DNA of 64,000 nt, from NCBI GenBank assembly GCA_035048485.1, contig CM068590.1, positions 15,595,798-15,659,797 on the forward strand, given 5' to 3'. Source of the stretch: Pteria penguin (Eukaryota; Mollusca; Bivalvia; Pterioida; Pteriidae). Below are positions 26,696-39,737 of this stretch, piece by piece; positions within the stretch are counted from its first letter, which is position 1; each line of letters starts with the position of its first letter. A program made the position numbers and the translations under genes. The notes beneath the pieces are model-generated. The model was not told where the DNA came from. It did no database searches and was given only the letters and a program-made list of their open reading frames with translations.

Positions 26696-28861
26696 ACTAT
26701 TGGTTAAAATTCTTTAATGTTAGAAATATATCCGCCCCGTTTTGAATTCGCCCTCCAATCAGAGGGCGAAAAGGCTGAAAATAAATCGAGGGCAAAATTT
26801 TCCCTGTAGACAGTATCGCTGTCATGATTACTCATTCAAGAAATTAAGGAGAGATCAGTTTAAAATAATGTAATCGGATTCGTTGTTTCTTATGGTTTTA
26901 AAAGCTTGAAAAATTTTAATAGATCAACTACAAAATTTGTTGAAAATTAAAGGCTACAAAATAGTTACCGAAAATAAACTTTTATACACAAGAGAAAGAA
27001 ACGTTATTCTTTGCCGGACGCAGAATATCCAGGATTTGAGAAGCTGATTTTAGACTGCTAGTGGTGCTATTATCTATTTCTGTCAGCTAGTCAAAATTCT
27101 TCCAGTTCTTAGAAAAATATATTACTTGACTGAATTATTGTCCATCTGGCAACTGTAATGTTAACTTCTACAAAAATTGTCGACTATTCAAAATAATTTA
27201 TCTTTGACAAGTCTATGTATGGTAGATTGTCGAAATGACTCTTACATTAAAGTTAAGACTATGCTCTGCATATATTTATCGTCTAGATTTCCACCCTTAA
27301 GGCTTTGAGCTTAACCGATGAGACATAATTTGTCGAACTGCGCATATGGTGCACCAAATTAAAAACAAAAGTATTTATGGTACTATATATATTATACTAC
27401 TATCCATAACCTGCATAATGTGGTCAGTAAAATAGCATGTTTATTCGTTTAGTAAGTGTGACCATGATATAACATGACAAAAAGTACCAATCATAAAATG
27501 ATTTTGTTCTGTTTATTCTAGACGACGCTTGCATTTCTGATTTTGGTTTTACCCTTCGCTGTGTCGGGGGATAGCAGTTGTGCTGAATTATCTGCATTCA
27601 GGAGACAATTGCAAGAGATGCGTAACAATATGCATACAGTGCAAAATGACATTGCAACGTTGAAGACCCAGAGTGTACAAGGTATTATAAATCAGTTTAA
27701 TGGGATATCATATTGATATTTCTGACGACAGTATTCAAAGTATAGTCGTCATTACCAAATTAAATGACCCGCAGCATTAAATGGATTAATCTTATATTTC
27801 ATATCATGCTTGATATAGGATAATTTTGCAGTTAAAAGTTTTGGTCATTTTATTGTGACATCACTATGCAAGCATTAACGTCATAACGAAAAACCCGATA
27901 AAGAGTAGCATGTCTGGCATTTAGTCCCTTATATCATGTTTCATTGAAATAAATTCATCCAATGCAATTATCAGCACAATTGTTACACACAGTATACGTG
28001 CATAATACCAATTAGAATTACAAACCACGTATGAATGTAAAAAGAAGACTTTGATTACATCTTATGTTAATCGTTTAATACATTGTCTATCATGTGGTGG
28101 TCCTGATACCGTTCCTCATTTTAGTCGGATCAAAAAGAATAGTCCAGGTTTCAAATTACCACTAGTACTTAGTCAAAATAAGAACTGATGTTCAGTTCCA
28201 GTCTTATGATATTTTTAACAGTATAGCAGTCTTTATAGTATACAAAGCTTGAAAGTGGTATATTATCAAGGTTCTTTTTGATTAAAGTATATAAGATAGT
28301 TTTATATAATCAATACCAGTTTTCAGTGTTTATGACCCGAAAAAAGATTTTTAATCTATTGTGAATTATTCAGAAAATAAGGATTAACGTCCTCATGCAT
28401 AGCTCTGTCTTTAACTGGGTTTTTGGTCTCTTGCTTGGTGTGCTTTTCAAAAATATATACTTATGATTTTCATCGTAACTGCCTTGAGAACTACTGACGA
28501 AACGCACGCTGTTGAAATACGCATAAAGTGCATTTAATTAATACATCTATATATATTCTTGTACTCATTTGTACTGACATGTGAACGGATATAAATATAA
28601 AAACATTCTGCAGGAAGCAGTGTCATATATACAAGATTGGGAAGAAAAACAAGACCCAGTAGTGCTTAACTGGTATATTCAGGTAATATATGTTACATTA
28701 TATTGAATTTGGTATATAACAGGCTCCGAAATTGAACAGATATTAGATAATAAGATAAAAGAAATTAATCATAAATATGGTAAAAAAATCAAATATACGT
28801 TTCGATTAAAGATATTTATTTAATACATCATATTAATCCATCATTTTTGTAATTTGATAAG

Positions 28862-29240
28862 CAATCATCATCAAATTTGAGTGTTGCACGGCTGACTCAT
28901 ATTGTTGTTACTTTGTAATTTTATAGTTTCGATTTTTCCATTATCCAATTTTTCGTTATATGTTTATGACCAGTCTACTATGGTAACTTGTCGATCCCTG
29001 TTTCTCCTTAATGAGGATTATTTTAATAATTTTTAGAATGAGATCATTTTATTTGTGCCGTCTCAAGCGATCATCAAATTTTAGTGTTGTACGGCTGACT
29101 CATGCTATTGTCACTTTATAATTTTATAGTTTCGATTTTGCCATTATGCAATTTTTCATTATATGTTTATGACCTATCTACTATGGCAACTTGTCGATCC
29201 CTGTTTTTCCTTAACGAGGATTATTTTAATAATTTTTAAT
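28862..29240 (+). repeat. Two-unit tandem duplication in intron 3 of copy 2
   Basis: A segment starting 'gcaatcatcatcaaat' (28,862) is repeated from ~29,067 ('gcgatcatcaaat'). The other two copies have it once (about 10,400-10,610 and 56,780-56,990). The first unit mostly resembles copy 1 ('tttgtaattttatagtttcg', 'tttttccat'); the second resembles copy 3 ('tttataattttatagtttcg', 'ttttgccattatgcaa'). Confidence 0.8.
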
Positions 29241-31019
29241 CGGTCGGTTCGATGTTGACATGATAGTATCTCTAACCTCAAATCTACGCCATGCTATAGT
29301 ACGGAGAAGACATCTTATATTTCGCGCAATGCCAACATAAAAGTAGAAATTGACATTACGAAAATTCAAATAGTAATTACTTATTTACGAACGCATGTAC
29401 TATTATGTAATGATGTACTCAAAACGATATAGAAATGAAAATACACAAGATTACAGTTCGGTGTAAGAATACACAGTATGTATCCGTTACGGAAATGGCT
29501 GAGTAGGTACGATTCAGAAATCTTAGCCAGATAGCGCTGCGCATCTTTTACCGTCTGTGATGTTATTGCTATTTTTAGATTGTGTCAGCGTTATTTAATT
29601 GTTTGTGATGTGATTGCTATTTTAGATTGGGTCAGCTACAAATAATGAAATTCAGATAGATAGCGTATGCTCATTTCAATACTTCAGGATATGGCTTAGT
29701 TTTATCATTTTATTGTCAAGTTGCACAATAATGTTTTGTTTGCAGACTTAAAGTGTCTGAGGAACATTTCTGTCTGACAATGTGGTCAACAATTAATCAC
29801 TAAGAGATCCGGATTTTCTACTATAGATATGATAATATGTGTTACAATAAAGGTTTAAAACATTTATTATTTTCAAACTTAGACGAATATAAGTGAAAGT
29901 CCCCGTCTATCTGTACCATGAGTACTTTAATAAAATGTATGTTCTTCGGGATGTACCGCTTTTGTGATGATTGTGAAAAAACTTGGCAATTAAATTGGTC
30001 AACATCGGCGATTGAGTGACGATTGCCTCTTCAATTGATTGTTCTATGTTGTTACCGCAACTCTTTTTAAATCGAAATGGCTTTCTGATATCGATGTTTA
30101 TGCTTATTGCTGTTTGCTATTTATGTCCATGGTGAGTTTGTCATACATCTGAGTCAGACGTATTTTATCCTTTCATTTAAAAAACTCAAATACAGGTTTC
30201 AATATATTTTTATGAGACTGAAAAATGTCAATACATTTACATTTAAATCGAAAGTCATAACCCCCTATACATTATTTCAGCAGAACTACCACAATTCAAT
30301 ATTTCCACCGTAAACCCAACCTAATCTACATGTATTTGTACCCATATTCTTCCCTATTATTATAAACCCTGTGCTACAGAAATAATATGATGTATGAAAT
30401 TAAGGTGCTAGCGATATTGATAACATGCCAGTTAGTGTGTTTCAAATTGCAAACAATTACCATCAAACAATTAAAATGTAAGCGAGACACTTGTACTACG
30501 TTTTCCCTATTAAAATGTTTTTATTCTACCAAATTAGCTAGTTACAATCTTTTGAGAACAGTAAATTTCCATCATGCATAACTTTGTCTTTAGGCGATTT
30601 ATGAGTCTTTTTATTAGATTTTTGGACTTCTTGATATCTATTGAAATTGTAGAAATTCGCATCAGGTGCTCACAATTCATTTTGGTATATTTATATCAAT
30701 ATTTCTCTTGTACGTACAGGCTATACCGGCGGTTCGCATTACCGCCATATCGGTGGTGCAGCTGAATTTGTATGTCTACCTAGGGAACCACAATGGGGCA
30801 CTCCTGTCACAAAAAGCTCTATAACCATGATGTCCCTTGTGCTGTATGCTGGAGTAAGGGACCGTCGGTCATCAAAATGATACCAGGTAAAAACAAATAT
30901 GGTAAATGGTATAAATTGTCTCACAGAAAACTTCAAATTACAAATGTACTGGATTAAACTGAAATCATTCGATATACCGTAGAAATGTGTTTGATGTTTC
31001 ACAAAATAATTCTAAACAA

Positions 31020-31790
31020 TGTCCTGTTCTGATGTTGTGTGAGTATGACACTGCAAAATACTTGCAGTGTCTGTCTACATCCATCAGGCGGTGTTGAACT
31101 ATTGTTGTTTCATCTGTGATTATGGGCATTCATCTCGAACAGGAGATCCTCATTCCTCCAGAGCATCTGATTTCACCACTGACAGAAGACAGTTACTGTT
31201 CCGAGCACCTGATTTCACCTCTGACAGGCAATGCTTATACTTCACAGGCATCTGATTTCACTTATGACGCTTGCTTCTCCCGGACCTATGGTCCTACCTC
31301 TGATGAGAGACGTTCACTCCTCTCGGGCACCTGGTCCTATCTCTGACAGGAGACGTTTGCTCCTGCGGGGCACCTGGTCTTACCTCTGACAGGAAACGTT
31401 TACTCCTACCGGGCACCTGGTCCTACCTCTGACAGGAGACGTTTTCTGCTCCCGGGCACCTGGTCTCAACTCTGACAGGAGATAATTACTCCTCCCGGGT
31501 ACCTGGCTCTACCTCTGACAGGAGACAATTACTCCTCCTGGGCACCTGGCCCTACTTCTGACAAGAGACTTTTACTCCTCCCGGGCACCCAGTCATACGT
31601 GACAGGAGACGTGTACTCCTCCTTGGGACCTGCTCCTACCTCTGACTGATGCTTATTCCTCACGGGCACCTAGTCCTACCCCTGACAGGAGACTCTCACT
31701 CCTCTCTGGCACTTGGTTTCACATCTAGTTTTCAGAGATCTATGAATGTTCAGCATGATATTTTTACTACTACGAATACATTGATAAAAT
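31020..31790 (+). repeat. Intron 4 minisatellite inside a Ginger-type terminal repeat (copy 2)
   Basis: Same 43-bp unit and the same repeat-derived flanks as in copy 1. The array covers ~31,135-31,705 and is about one unit shorter than copy 1, with one unit partly deleted near 31,265. Confidence 0.8.
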
Positions 31791-32080
31791 ATCAGTTTCT
31801 ATCGTATTTTACATTCAGCACGCACTCAATGTTACAAAGGATGGACAGCCCAGTACCAAGGCAATCTAGTAGCTGGATATCATGGTCATGCATCTGCTAC
31901 ACAATACGTGTGTCTGGACAGCAACCCAGAAAGTCTGCATTCCTCCATCTCGAATCACGATGGTCGCTTGATGTATGGCGTAAAAGCCAAATGTGGGTCA
32001 CTTAAGTGTCCGCCATACAAAGATGGGAAAACGCTTACATGTGTTGTTTGCACACGATAAATATCTAACAGATTTACCGT

Positions 32081-32086
32081 AATAAA
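32081..32086 (+). terminator. Polyadenylation signal, copy 2
   Basis: AATAAA 20 bp after the stop codon position of copy 2, as in copies 1 and 3. Confidence 0.5.
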
Positions 32087-32099
32087 AAAATCTGTATGA

Positions 32100-32446
32100 T
32101 GCCAGCTTTCATTTTTATTTTTTCTAATGTTATTGTTTTAGACATTATTTTATTTATTCATTTATATTTAATTATCATTATTTGTATGGCGTTAAATTCT
32201 ACTGAGAAAAAATATATGAGTAAATTCTAATTTTAAGATAAAAGTCTATCTTAAATATGCTTTATGATGGCGATGGGGGTCAGATGTGTTGATGACAACA
32301 TATAAATCCCATACACCTCATGCGCGACAGAATCGCAAACATCAATTCTATATGTGACATTCGTAATAATAAGTAATAAATGCAGTTAAACGATTCTGTA
32401 AATGGAAATATCATCGATCTAAAGTAACCCAAGCTAGAGGTTTGTG

Positions 32447-32481
<35 letters not shown>

Positions 32482-33290
32482 TTTTTTGGGGGGGGGGGTG
32501 ATTGGTTATTGATTTACTGTGCGTATAAATAGATATTTGTTAGCCGATGCGTATGAAAAATGGCATGTAGCTTATATGTGATTGTTATTTTTCGACAACA
32601 TAATGCGTTACAAACATGAAAACTTTAGATAGTAAGAGTGAGTTTGAATTTCTTATATGATTTATTTCTACGAAGATGTACGTCTCCATGTACTGCATTG
32701 TCGAAGAAGGCTCTTTCGTCCAAAAACTCACCCGTGACTTCTTTTCTTGATTCCGAAAACAAATGGACGAATGGAATTATATAGCAGGCGCGGATCCAGA
32801 AATTTTGTTGTGAATGGGTCCATCTCCACATCTTTGATGTTCTATTTTTTCGCGAGAGTGAAAAATATGTATCCGTTTTATAGAAATAAGTTCTGATTTT
32901 GAATGTTCTGAAGTAGGGAACACTATCATTAAGATGGGTAATATTTCCAGTTATAGCAACAAAAATCAAGACCATAGTATTTAAGAAAATTGTAAAATAA
33001 AAATATCAGTTACTCAATGTATTTGCATCTGGTACAATAAATATTATTGAAATGACTTTAGAATAAGGCAGTTTTTTTATCTGATTTTTGGGTCTAAACC
33101 ATCATTCTTCGTTGCATTCACATATTTCTTAAAACCCATTGTTAAGCAGTATTTTCAACTAGGATTATAATATCTTACTCATGTTAGGACCTGGCTGGAT
33201 TGATCACTTTTTTACTTCTCAAGAGCCGTTAAATAAAATTTCTTTTACACTCCATAGGAAGAAAGTACTAATAGTCCCCTAGAAGTGTTG
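32100..33290. other. Spacer downstream of copy 2
   Basis: No gene. Includes a T-then-G homopolymer tract at 32,450-32,500. About 220 bp that both module 1 (~14,030-14,240) and module 3 (~60,376-60,600) keep are missing at ~32,585. A stretch near 32,790 ('aggcgcggatccagaaat') resembles an interspersed-element end. Confidence 0.55.
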
Positions 33291-33299
33291 TTGTTTTCA

Positions 33300-34520
33300 T
33301 CCCAACCTGTCAACAGTGGGCGCCACCACAGGCAAAAGTAGGTCACAGAGGGTATCCTCCTTCGATTGTTTGATTGAATATTGTTTTACGTCACACCACG
33401 ATTATTTAACGAATATGGTGACGGCATCTACCTGATGCATTGCATACAAATTTAGACCTTTGCAACGGACCCACCTGAAGCAGTGAGGGATCTTACGTGC
33501 CATGCCTACCGTGACACGGGACCTCGGTTTTTACTGTTGCATCCAAAAGACATAATACCGGTGCCCCCAGGGCGGAAGTCCAACCCGGGACCTCTCTATC
33601 ACGAACCGAGCACCTTATCCACTAGGCCACATTGGCTTATCCTTCTTTGACAAACTTCCTCTTCAGACTGGATGGATACAGGGACAAACTGAATGCATAG
33701 GAATGATCCAGAGGGATGTGAGAAGAAGTGTTGTCCTTTTTGGCTCTGTTCCGAAATCAAATTTCTGACGTTTTTGCAACATTTTTTGGACTTAGTAAAG
33801 TCCATGCAGAAAAGTGTCATGTTCTTCATTTAATTGATAATGATGATTTTCTATGGGCTATTTTGATTCTAATCATGGTGAGAAATATTATTCTGAAAGA
33901 ATTTTGTCAATATTTCAATTTTTGGATTTCTTATGATTTTCCTAAGACTTCCAATAAAATGATAGTTGGCCATTTTTCATATTTTGAACTTTTTCTACAA
34001 AGGTGTTGGAAGGATTTTAATAAAAATAGATAACTGCTAACCCCCTCTTTACAGGTGCTACCACCACAGTCATAAGTAGGTCCCAAAAAAGTACCCTAAT
34101 ATGACAATATTCTTCTGCATAGTGGTTGTATACAGAGAAAACCAGAATGTATAGAAATGATGTATAGGGATGGGTGAATAAGTATTGTTATTTTGGTTCC
34201 CTTCCAAAATCAAATTTTAGAAGTTTTTCCACATTTTTTAGACCTTGTGATTTCAATGCGGAAAAGCGTCATATTTCCTAGGTAAGTGATAATAATGATT
34301 TCATATGGACAATTTTGATCATGATTATAGTAAAGAATAATATTTTAAAATATTTTTGTCAATATCTCATTCTTTGGATTTTCGATGAATTTTTAAGACT
34401 TTCAAATGAGGTTGTAGAATGACAATTCTTCAGAATTTTAACTCCTGCTGTTTTACCACTTGAAAAATCTTGATGAAACAAATATGGTATACATGAAGTG
34501 CTAAAGGTCCTTTATCAATT
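33300..34520. repeat. Two diverged ~450-bp tandem units, the first split by a SINE
   Basis: Unit 1 (33,300-33,375 continuing at 33,655-34,030) and unit 2 (34,055-34,520) align along their lengths: both start near 'ccaccacag...cataagtaggtc'-type sequence, then a 'ggatacaggg...tgcataggaatga'-type stretch, then 'ccgaaatcaaatttctgac' against 'ccaaaatcaaattttagaa'. The SINE lies only in unit 1. Long frames here such as 33,728-34,033 are not conserved in unit 2 and show no domain. The same arrangement is present at 61,250-62,520. Confidence 0.65.
33375..33642 (-). mobile_element. tRNA-derived SINE (module 2)
   Basis: On the minus strand the element begins with a tRNA-like head: an A-box-like 'tggcctagtggataagg' (33,613-33,629) and a B-box-like 'gggttggacttcc' (33,574-33,586), spaced as in a Pol III internal promoter. 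A body follows with 'caccggtattatgtc', 'cacggtaggcatggcacgta' and 'tccctcactgcttc'. The head would act as the Pol III promoter. The body has the look of a conserved SINE core, but I cannot assign the family from sequence alone. Confidence 0.75.
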
Positions 34521-34826
34521 TTGAATATTCCATCCAAATCGGTCAACAGGTTTTGCCATCATTGCGAAAGAATAGGTCATGTCTTACAATGGTATATATA
34601 CCACTTCGTAATTAAAATATGGAGAGTAGCGGTTCAAATCCAGCTGTGGTCAATTTTTTTTTTCATTTCTTTACACATCTAAATAAGGTTTTAGATGTTT
34701 CACAAAACTCAATATATGAAATTAGGCCATTTTAAGTTGGATCTGAACAATACTTGAAACAATTGTTTGGATGTTGGATGATAACCTCCCTGCAGACAGT
34801 ATTGTCGACACGATTTTCCACATTTA

Positions 34827-36250
34827 TTAAATGCAGTTAGATACACCTTTGTTGAAGACCCAGGATATTCCAGTTTTACGGCGATATACCGAATGAGCTA
34901 TGGACTGCATGCCTGATGTCTGGAAACACTTGTTCCCATCATAGTAAAGGCCATGTGAAGTAACAGTCACTTTGAACAGTCCACATTTATCGTGCTGACA
35001 TGTTTCATATGTATTGACATCATCAGCACTAATGTACTGTAGATATCATATCTTTTGTCAATCTTGCCATTTTCCACTCTATGGGAGTCATAATCGATGT
35101 TAGGTTTACGGGCAGACGTTACCTTGATTGGTAAATACCTCCACAAATTTGTGTGTCTTTGACAGTTCATTTTACATAAATTTTGGACAGACCTTAAAAC
35201 CTGCTTCTTTAAAAGCATTAATGATAACCTTAGCTGGAGTGAAAGCTGGATATGTTCCAGAACTAGACACTGTCGTATTTGTATTATTTGTGGAATCCAT
35301 GGCAATCCTACTCATTCTACCACTGTGCATGTTACCCGAAACAAAGAAACGAGATATATCCCCTCGACTGGTGCTGTTGAAAATAGATACCGTTACCGAT
35401 GTACCGGATCGTAAATCATCCATTGCATTTGTAATGTTACTACTAAATGTCATATGTGAAAGATTAGAAAGTTGCATTTGATGCAAAGGTATTGTGACCG
35501 GAGAATTGGGAAGGAGATGTTAGCACTGACAATTTCACCTCCGGGTTGATATTGTTGAAAAAGCAGCAGATGTATCAACCTGTTCCACGACTGTATCAGG
35601 AGCTGATCTGGAGATACATCGTGTTGGCTATCGCCACCAAGGGCACTGTACGTAAGGTGACCTACAACATGGTGCCCACCACGCACAAGTTGGTGGAGGA
35701 TCATAAGTGAAGAAATTTCTAGGAAACCTTCGTTCATACCCCTCTCGATTATTAAGTACCGTGGTATTCCATTCCAAATTACGCATACGATCATCTGGAC
35801 GGTGACCAAACTGATTTGTATTTGGATACCCCCAGACTGCTGTCTCCCCGATACGATTTTGAAATTCTCACCAAATGTAATCGATGTATGTACTAAAGGT
35901 CCATCGCAGCGGAATTTACTCTAAACATAGTACCACCGACCCAAACGTAAACCAGATCATGTATGCTTTCCAAAGGTTGAGCCATTTCACCATTTGACGA
36001 TATTCTATAAATTCTCTGTACACTGCTTTTCGTGATGAGTCTTCCACCGTCGCCAATATTGCGCACCAAAGGTCCATCTGGAGTAATCCAATTTGCAAAA
36101 TGCCCAGTCTCCACAATTTAACCTCCAACTTCGAGAGAATCCGGATACCATATTATAGACGTTCTTGGATCTGTCATCTCTTCGTCAAGACTTGAATCCC
36201 AGTATGGAATTTTCACTGTTGGATCCTTTTCTCTTGGAGCATTTTCATAT
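34827..36250 (-). pseudogene. Tyrosinase-like pseudogene, copy 2
   Basis: The most complete of the three. The minus-strand exon begins after an AG acceptor at 36,251-36,252 with YENAPREKDP, then IPYWDSSLDEEMTDPRTS, FANWITPDGPLVRNIG, SIHDLVYVWVGGTMFRV, a damaged AAMDP segment, SPYLQC-type sequence, and the C-terminal region (SGTYPAFTPAK, RSVQNLCK, YDSHRVENGKIDKRY). PYWD and the DP...FANW stretch are typical of molluscan tyrosinases. Lesions: TAA at ~36,119-36,121 before IVETGHFANW; His-to-Tyr in the first copper-B motif; loss of the MHH copper-ligand segment after AAMD; TGA after DYIW; a frameshift before RSVQNLCK. The exon with the copper-A histidines is not found upstream. It cannot encode an active oxidase. 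Confidence 0.8.
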
Positions 36251-37200
36251 CTACGAAAGGAATTATACAATAATGTCATCAATCTTTAATGCAGTAACTA
36301 ACATACAGTAAGAAATCTGAATTCACTAAATCACCGAATATCAAATATATAATTTATGGCTATTTGTTAACTCATACTATTTTGGCGGCAAAAGAACTTT
36401 AAAACTTCGTAACGGGCGAATTCAATTTGAAAGAATTTACTCGGGAATAAATGGTGAAATAATGTTGATTTCGAGACACATGAAAAACTTGATGACGTTT
36501 CAGGCACCGAAACCATTATTTCCCATAGCTAATCAATAACTCGTCTAGGCACGTGCAAATGACGCTATATGTAACAATGTTCAAAAACTAACGCTAGGAA
36601 TGTTAATTTCCTTCCTAGCAATCCGTTGCCGATCCACTGATTGGCTGAAAATCAGAGGTCATCTTACGGGGTTTCGCCACATCTTGATACACAATGGGAA
36701 AAACAGAGAAACGAAATAAAGCTATGATTTATGTCAAATTGATGAAAGATGTAAAATGAAATATTCCTGTCTTCCTACACAGAAAAAGCTATTAATAAAT
36801 TATCCATAGCTTTATGAAAACCCTTTACACTTTGTACAGATCGATATAACATAACATATTAGTTACCTTTACCGATTGTGATTTTGTTGCGTTTACCTTG
36901 CTAAAAGACCTGCTGATTCTATAGAGTGTTTTCAAAATGGAAAAAAATATTAATAATCAAAAATTTTGATGGACATTTAATAGTTCCAAGAGTAAAAGAA
37001 AACTATCAAACTTTGACCTCAGATTTCGATAGACGTTGATGGAATACAACATTGCCCCATTTTAAGCTCTATTGGCACTTAAGACTGGTCAATTAAGCTT
37101 TGTCCAAACGTTTTTATGCAGACATAAGACATCATGGAAATTGTTAACATTCGAAATGGGGTTGTACCCCTGGTTCGTCCAAAGGTAAGGTATTACTTGG
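36251..37200. other. Unique spacer upstream of tyrosinase-like copy 2
   Basis: Intron or upstream DNA with no recognised gene; absent from module 1 and beyond the window end in module 3. No copper-A histidine exon could be found on the minus strand. Confidence 0.5.
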
Positions 37201-37500
37201 TTTTCCATTTAGTATTAATCCAATAAAATACGAAAATAACTGGTGTCACATGTCTATGGCACTAACAACAATGTACCACCATGTACATTCACGGACCCCT
37301 GAAAGTCAGAGGTGAGACCAGGTACGCGGTAGGAGTGACCATCTCCTGTTTGACTAGCCACACCCGCCATGAATGCCCTGACATACAGACGAAACAATAT
37401 AATTCAGCACTGTATATATACATGAATGTGAACAAACACTGTGTAGAAAGTGTCACAACTACATAACATCAGGAAAAAGGGTATAATAACACATAAGTGA
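37201..37500 (-). mobile_element. Solo copy of the Ginger-type terminal repeat
   Basis: The reverse complement follows the inverted repeat at 41,131-41,418 over its length: 'ttcctgatgttatgtagttg', 'tgacactttcta', 'tttgttcacattcatgtata', 'gtggctagtcaaacaggaga', 'ctttcaggggtccgtgaatg' and 'gtgccatagacatgtgacac'. It holds a single 43-bp core unit and no coding sequence, so it is a solo terminal repeat or a short non-autonomous element. Confidence 0.8.
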
Positions 37501-38760
37501 GACACTGCTGTGTGTGAAAGCACCTCTTTCATATTTAGATTGGCCGGTTCCTTTTTCTGATCAACAATTTATGTGTGGTTTCATTCCTTTGCTCAGCTCT
37601 CACGAGATTAGCACATGTGGCTTATTTTAAAGATATGTGTTTCATATGGGCATTTTAATTTTTCTGAAAATAAAATCCATTAAATTGAAATGTCCCCTTA
37701 TACATATTTCAAGCTAGTATGTTTTCAAGCTAGATTTTCAAGCTAGTTATTTCAAGTTAGATCTCATATTTGCAAAGTAATATTCTAGTTCAGTGTATTT
37801 ATGAAACATTTCTCTTGAATTATTAATGAGCAAACATAACCATGATGAACATTTACAAGAACAGTTTTGGGGGTTTTTCTCTGCTGTTTGTTTGGTTTTT
37901 TTTTGTAATTTGGGGGGGGGGGGGTCCTTTTGATATTTTCACTATTTTCCCTATAATTGAAGATATTCTTGTTTAATTGGTGCTTGGTGGCTTAATACTT
38001 ATGTACATACATTTGATGTGTATCCTTGTATCTTTTTTCTGAATAATGCTTACAAATTCGGTTATTCTTGGTTTAGATCTCAAAAGTTCCAACTCATACA
38101 AGCTCTGATCCACCACCGCATGTTATGTACTTAATCTTAGAAATACAGTTATATGCAACCTGATCATAGCTTCCTTACCCATGTGTGGTAAAACATAAAA
38201 AAGTGTGAAGAACAACATGTAGAAACTATGGAAAAGGAATGACCCACACATTAGCAAGGTGTAAAAAAGTTAATCCCTTGAACAGGAAGTGTGATATGCA
38301 TAACCAATACGATTATCGTAGGACACACATGTAGTGAAAGTCGGGGGGGGGGGGGAGGGGTAGGTATGACATATGACAGAAGTAGTTTAGAAAAACTGAC
38401 TAGGCTAAAGCGCTGCAATAGATCATTTTGTTACAGTGCAAATATGTGAGTAAATCTAGGAGGGTGAGTCGCAAAAAAAACCCCCGGCAATTCATAGAAA
38501 ACGGTCATATTAGAGTTTGATTTCCTCAGAAAGAACACAACGCTTTAGATAATCATATAGTCAAACTTCGATAATTCGAATGTTGGAAATATGAAAACCG
38601 CGAAAATTTTAAGTAACCATGTGGTCCCAACAGTATTTTCATACCATTAATTCTTATGTACTACTAAAACTGCACACGGACACTCGAAATGAAACCACGG
38701 TTTTGGGAAATAATTGTTTTGCACATTAATTACAACTTTCACCAACAGGACACGTTAATC
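37501..38760. other. Inter-module spacer 2
   Basis: Aligns with 17,470-18,340 with indels. Contains three spaced 'ttcaagctag' repeats (37,705-37,760), as in module 1 (17,560-17,615), and G homopolymers at 37,912-37,925 and 38,343-38,360. No gene seen. Confidence 0.55.
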
Positions 38761-39737
38761 CAGTGGTATCACACTGGACATCAATTCTGAGGGCCCGGCT
38801 TCATTTCCGGCTGAGGCATGGAACTGTTGGCAAGTATTTGCAAGTGCGCTAAAATTTTTATGACTATTTAATGTTTATTTTCCTTGGAACGAGCAACTTA
38901 TTCCAAAAAGCAAATCGTATAAACTATAAGGCAGATTATCTATTCTATCATTTAATGCAGTCTCTTGTTATTTTAACCTCTAAAAATGAAAATTACACAA
39001 GAATGTCATAAAGAATAACAGATGTAGATAGCGTGAAGGACAGCGCAGTCATCTTTCAGCGATACCAAAATATGCCAGTGGCGGATCCAGGATTTCCGAA
39101 AAGGGTTGGGGTCACATGTGTATTAGCCAAACAACTCTGCCATATTTGGTGCTAAATCTGTATTTTTACTAGTAAATGTGTGATGAATATGGGGGGAAAG
39201 CGGCGCCTCTCAATCCGCCAATGCATGTAGCAATTATTTAACTTAATTTCATTATAATTGTAGTATATAAGACTAAAACCTAACCTTGGGGAATAATTTA
39301 ATAATTTGTAACACGTTTTGTGTATGACAGGTTTTGTGCCTCATTCCGTTTTTGTCTTTAATTCAAATCCTTATTCCTACCGGATGCCAGTTCGAAAATC
39401 TACGTGTACTTTTATCAAATATTCTGCTTCTTATCAATAGCAAGGGTCTTGGTTAACTTGGCAAAGAAAATATATTATATTATATTATATTATATTATAT
39501 TATATTAGCAAGCACACCAGTTATTTACAGAAACTGTAGTTGGTGTCTAATAGGGAAAGAAAACTCCCAACCACCACCCACTCGAGTGTCTATTTAATGT
39601 ATATTTAGGAGATATATCTGTCTTTAGCAGATCCCAGCGACTAATTATTTTTCTTGCCATTCTCTTTCTGTAATTAATTTGGGCCACTTTCTCTTGCTTT
39701 GAGCTTGTCAAACAGAAGGAGATGTTGAAAGCCGGTG
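38761..39737. repeat. Module 3 upstream block, left part
   Basis: A diverged match to 18,330-19,200 and the beginning of module 1. It also carries 'gccagtggcggatccaggat' (39,073-39,092), a sequence like hAT-family transposon ends, and an ATATT microsatellite at 39,471-39,507. It breaks off at 39,737 after 'gttgaaagccgg', a point equivalent to ~2,535 in module 1. Confidence 0.65.

Larger units (their letters stand above)
24754..32060 (+). pseudogene. C4-like gene, copy 2 (nonsense codon and 52-bp deletion)
   Basis: All five exons are recognisable with intact splice sites: 24754-24771, 27522-27681, 28614-28682, 30720-30886 and 31819-32060. Exon 1 is identical to copy 1. Exon 2 follows copy 3, for example SGDSSC where copy 1 has SGESSC, and EMRNN where copy 1 has EMSNN. 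In exon 3 a Glu codon has become TAA (28,667-28,669), and a Trp and a Cys of the YTRWGRKTCP motif have changed to Leu and Arg. Exon 4 lacks 52 bp present in the other copies (167 nt instead of 219), which removes the NDGFAFMYGTEYQ region and shifts the frame. Exon 5 is open. Skipping exon 3 would keep frame but not repair exon 4, so a full-length protein cannot be made. The promoter region looks intact, so a transcript is still possible. Confidence 0.85.

Noticed and set aside
33574..33629. Possible genuine tRNA gene
   Set aside because: A- and B-box-like sequences are present but no cloverleaf with a proper acceptor stem was seen, and the sequence continues into a SINE body present at several sites.
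33728..34033. 101-codon frame, nearly identical at 61,735-62,040
   Set aside because: Part of a non-coding tandem unit; unit 2 and the module 1 copy are not open, and no family is recognised.
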